Notes under the pieces: model-generated
The model's input: the letters and a program-made list of their open reading frames with translations, nothing else
The model's database searches: none
What the model was told of the DNA's origin: nothing
Position numbers and translations under genes: made by a program
Part shown: positions 6,071-6,088 of the stretch, piece after piece
Layout: each line of letters starts with the position of its first letter
How positions within the stretch are numbered: position 1 is the first letter of the stretch
Origin: Ruminococcus sp. CAG:382
GTDB lineage: Bacteria > Bacillota > Clostridia > Oscillospirales > CAG-382
Direction: 5' to 3'
DNA length: 6,088 nt
NCBI GenBank assembly: GCA_000433115.1
Contig: FR892218.1
Span: 24,533 to 30,620 of the forward strand

Positions 6071-6088
6071 AAAATCATACGGCTGACG

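Overview
All six substantial genes read left to right on the + strand. Base composition is moderate. C-ending codons (CCC, CTC, GGC) are used heavily, Shine-Dalgarno sites are strong AAGGAG/AGGAGG types, and there is a lipoprotein with a classic lipobox. Together with the gene families, this suggests a Firmicute of the class Clostridia, probably an uncultured gut Oscillospirales/Ruminococcaceae-type organism. That placement is an inference from style and resemblance, not from a marker gene.

Layout. (1) Positions 3-704 hold the C-terminal part of a membrane protein that enters from the left edge. It most resembles the C-terminus of the clostridial complex I subunit 5 / Mrp-antiporter-type proton-conducting family. 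(2) A sigma-A-type promoter (708-736) with a small palindrome in its spacer precedes a two-gene unit. The first gene is a Gfo/Idh/MocA-type NAD(P)-dependent sugar oxidoreductase (808-1893). The second is a xylose-isomerase-like TIM-barrel sugar isomerase/epimerase (1919-2884). The unit is closed by a good intrinsic terminator (2918-2963). The pair probably carries out oxidation followed by keto-sugar chemistry on an unidentified sugar or cyclitol. (3) A near-consensus promoter (3080-3108) drives a roughly 210-nt leader and then a three-gene ABC importer of the TrpXYZ-like family: lipoprotein substrate-binding protein (3327-4325), permease (4345-5268) and ATPase (5276-6070).

The most interesting part is the leader of the importer operon. 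A well-placed ATG at 3141 opens a 24-codon peptide containing six consecutive tyrosine codons. Just downstream, an intrinsic terminator (3239-3278) competes with an alternative pairing (3180-3196 with 3230-3246), which would be free when a ribosome stalls on the Tyr run and masked when it reaches the stop codon. This is the architecture of ribosome-mediated transcription attenuation. It predicts that the importer is induced by shortage of tyrosine (or charged tRNA-Tyr), and hence that the importer, although of the family usually named for tryptophan, takes up tyrosine or a tyrosine-related compound. Firmicutes more commonly use T-box riboswitches for such control, so a poly-Tyr leader peptide here is unusual. 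The pairings were worked out by hand and have not been folded by software or tested.
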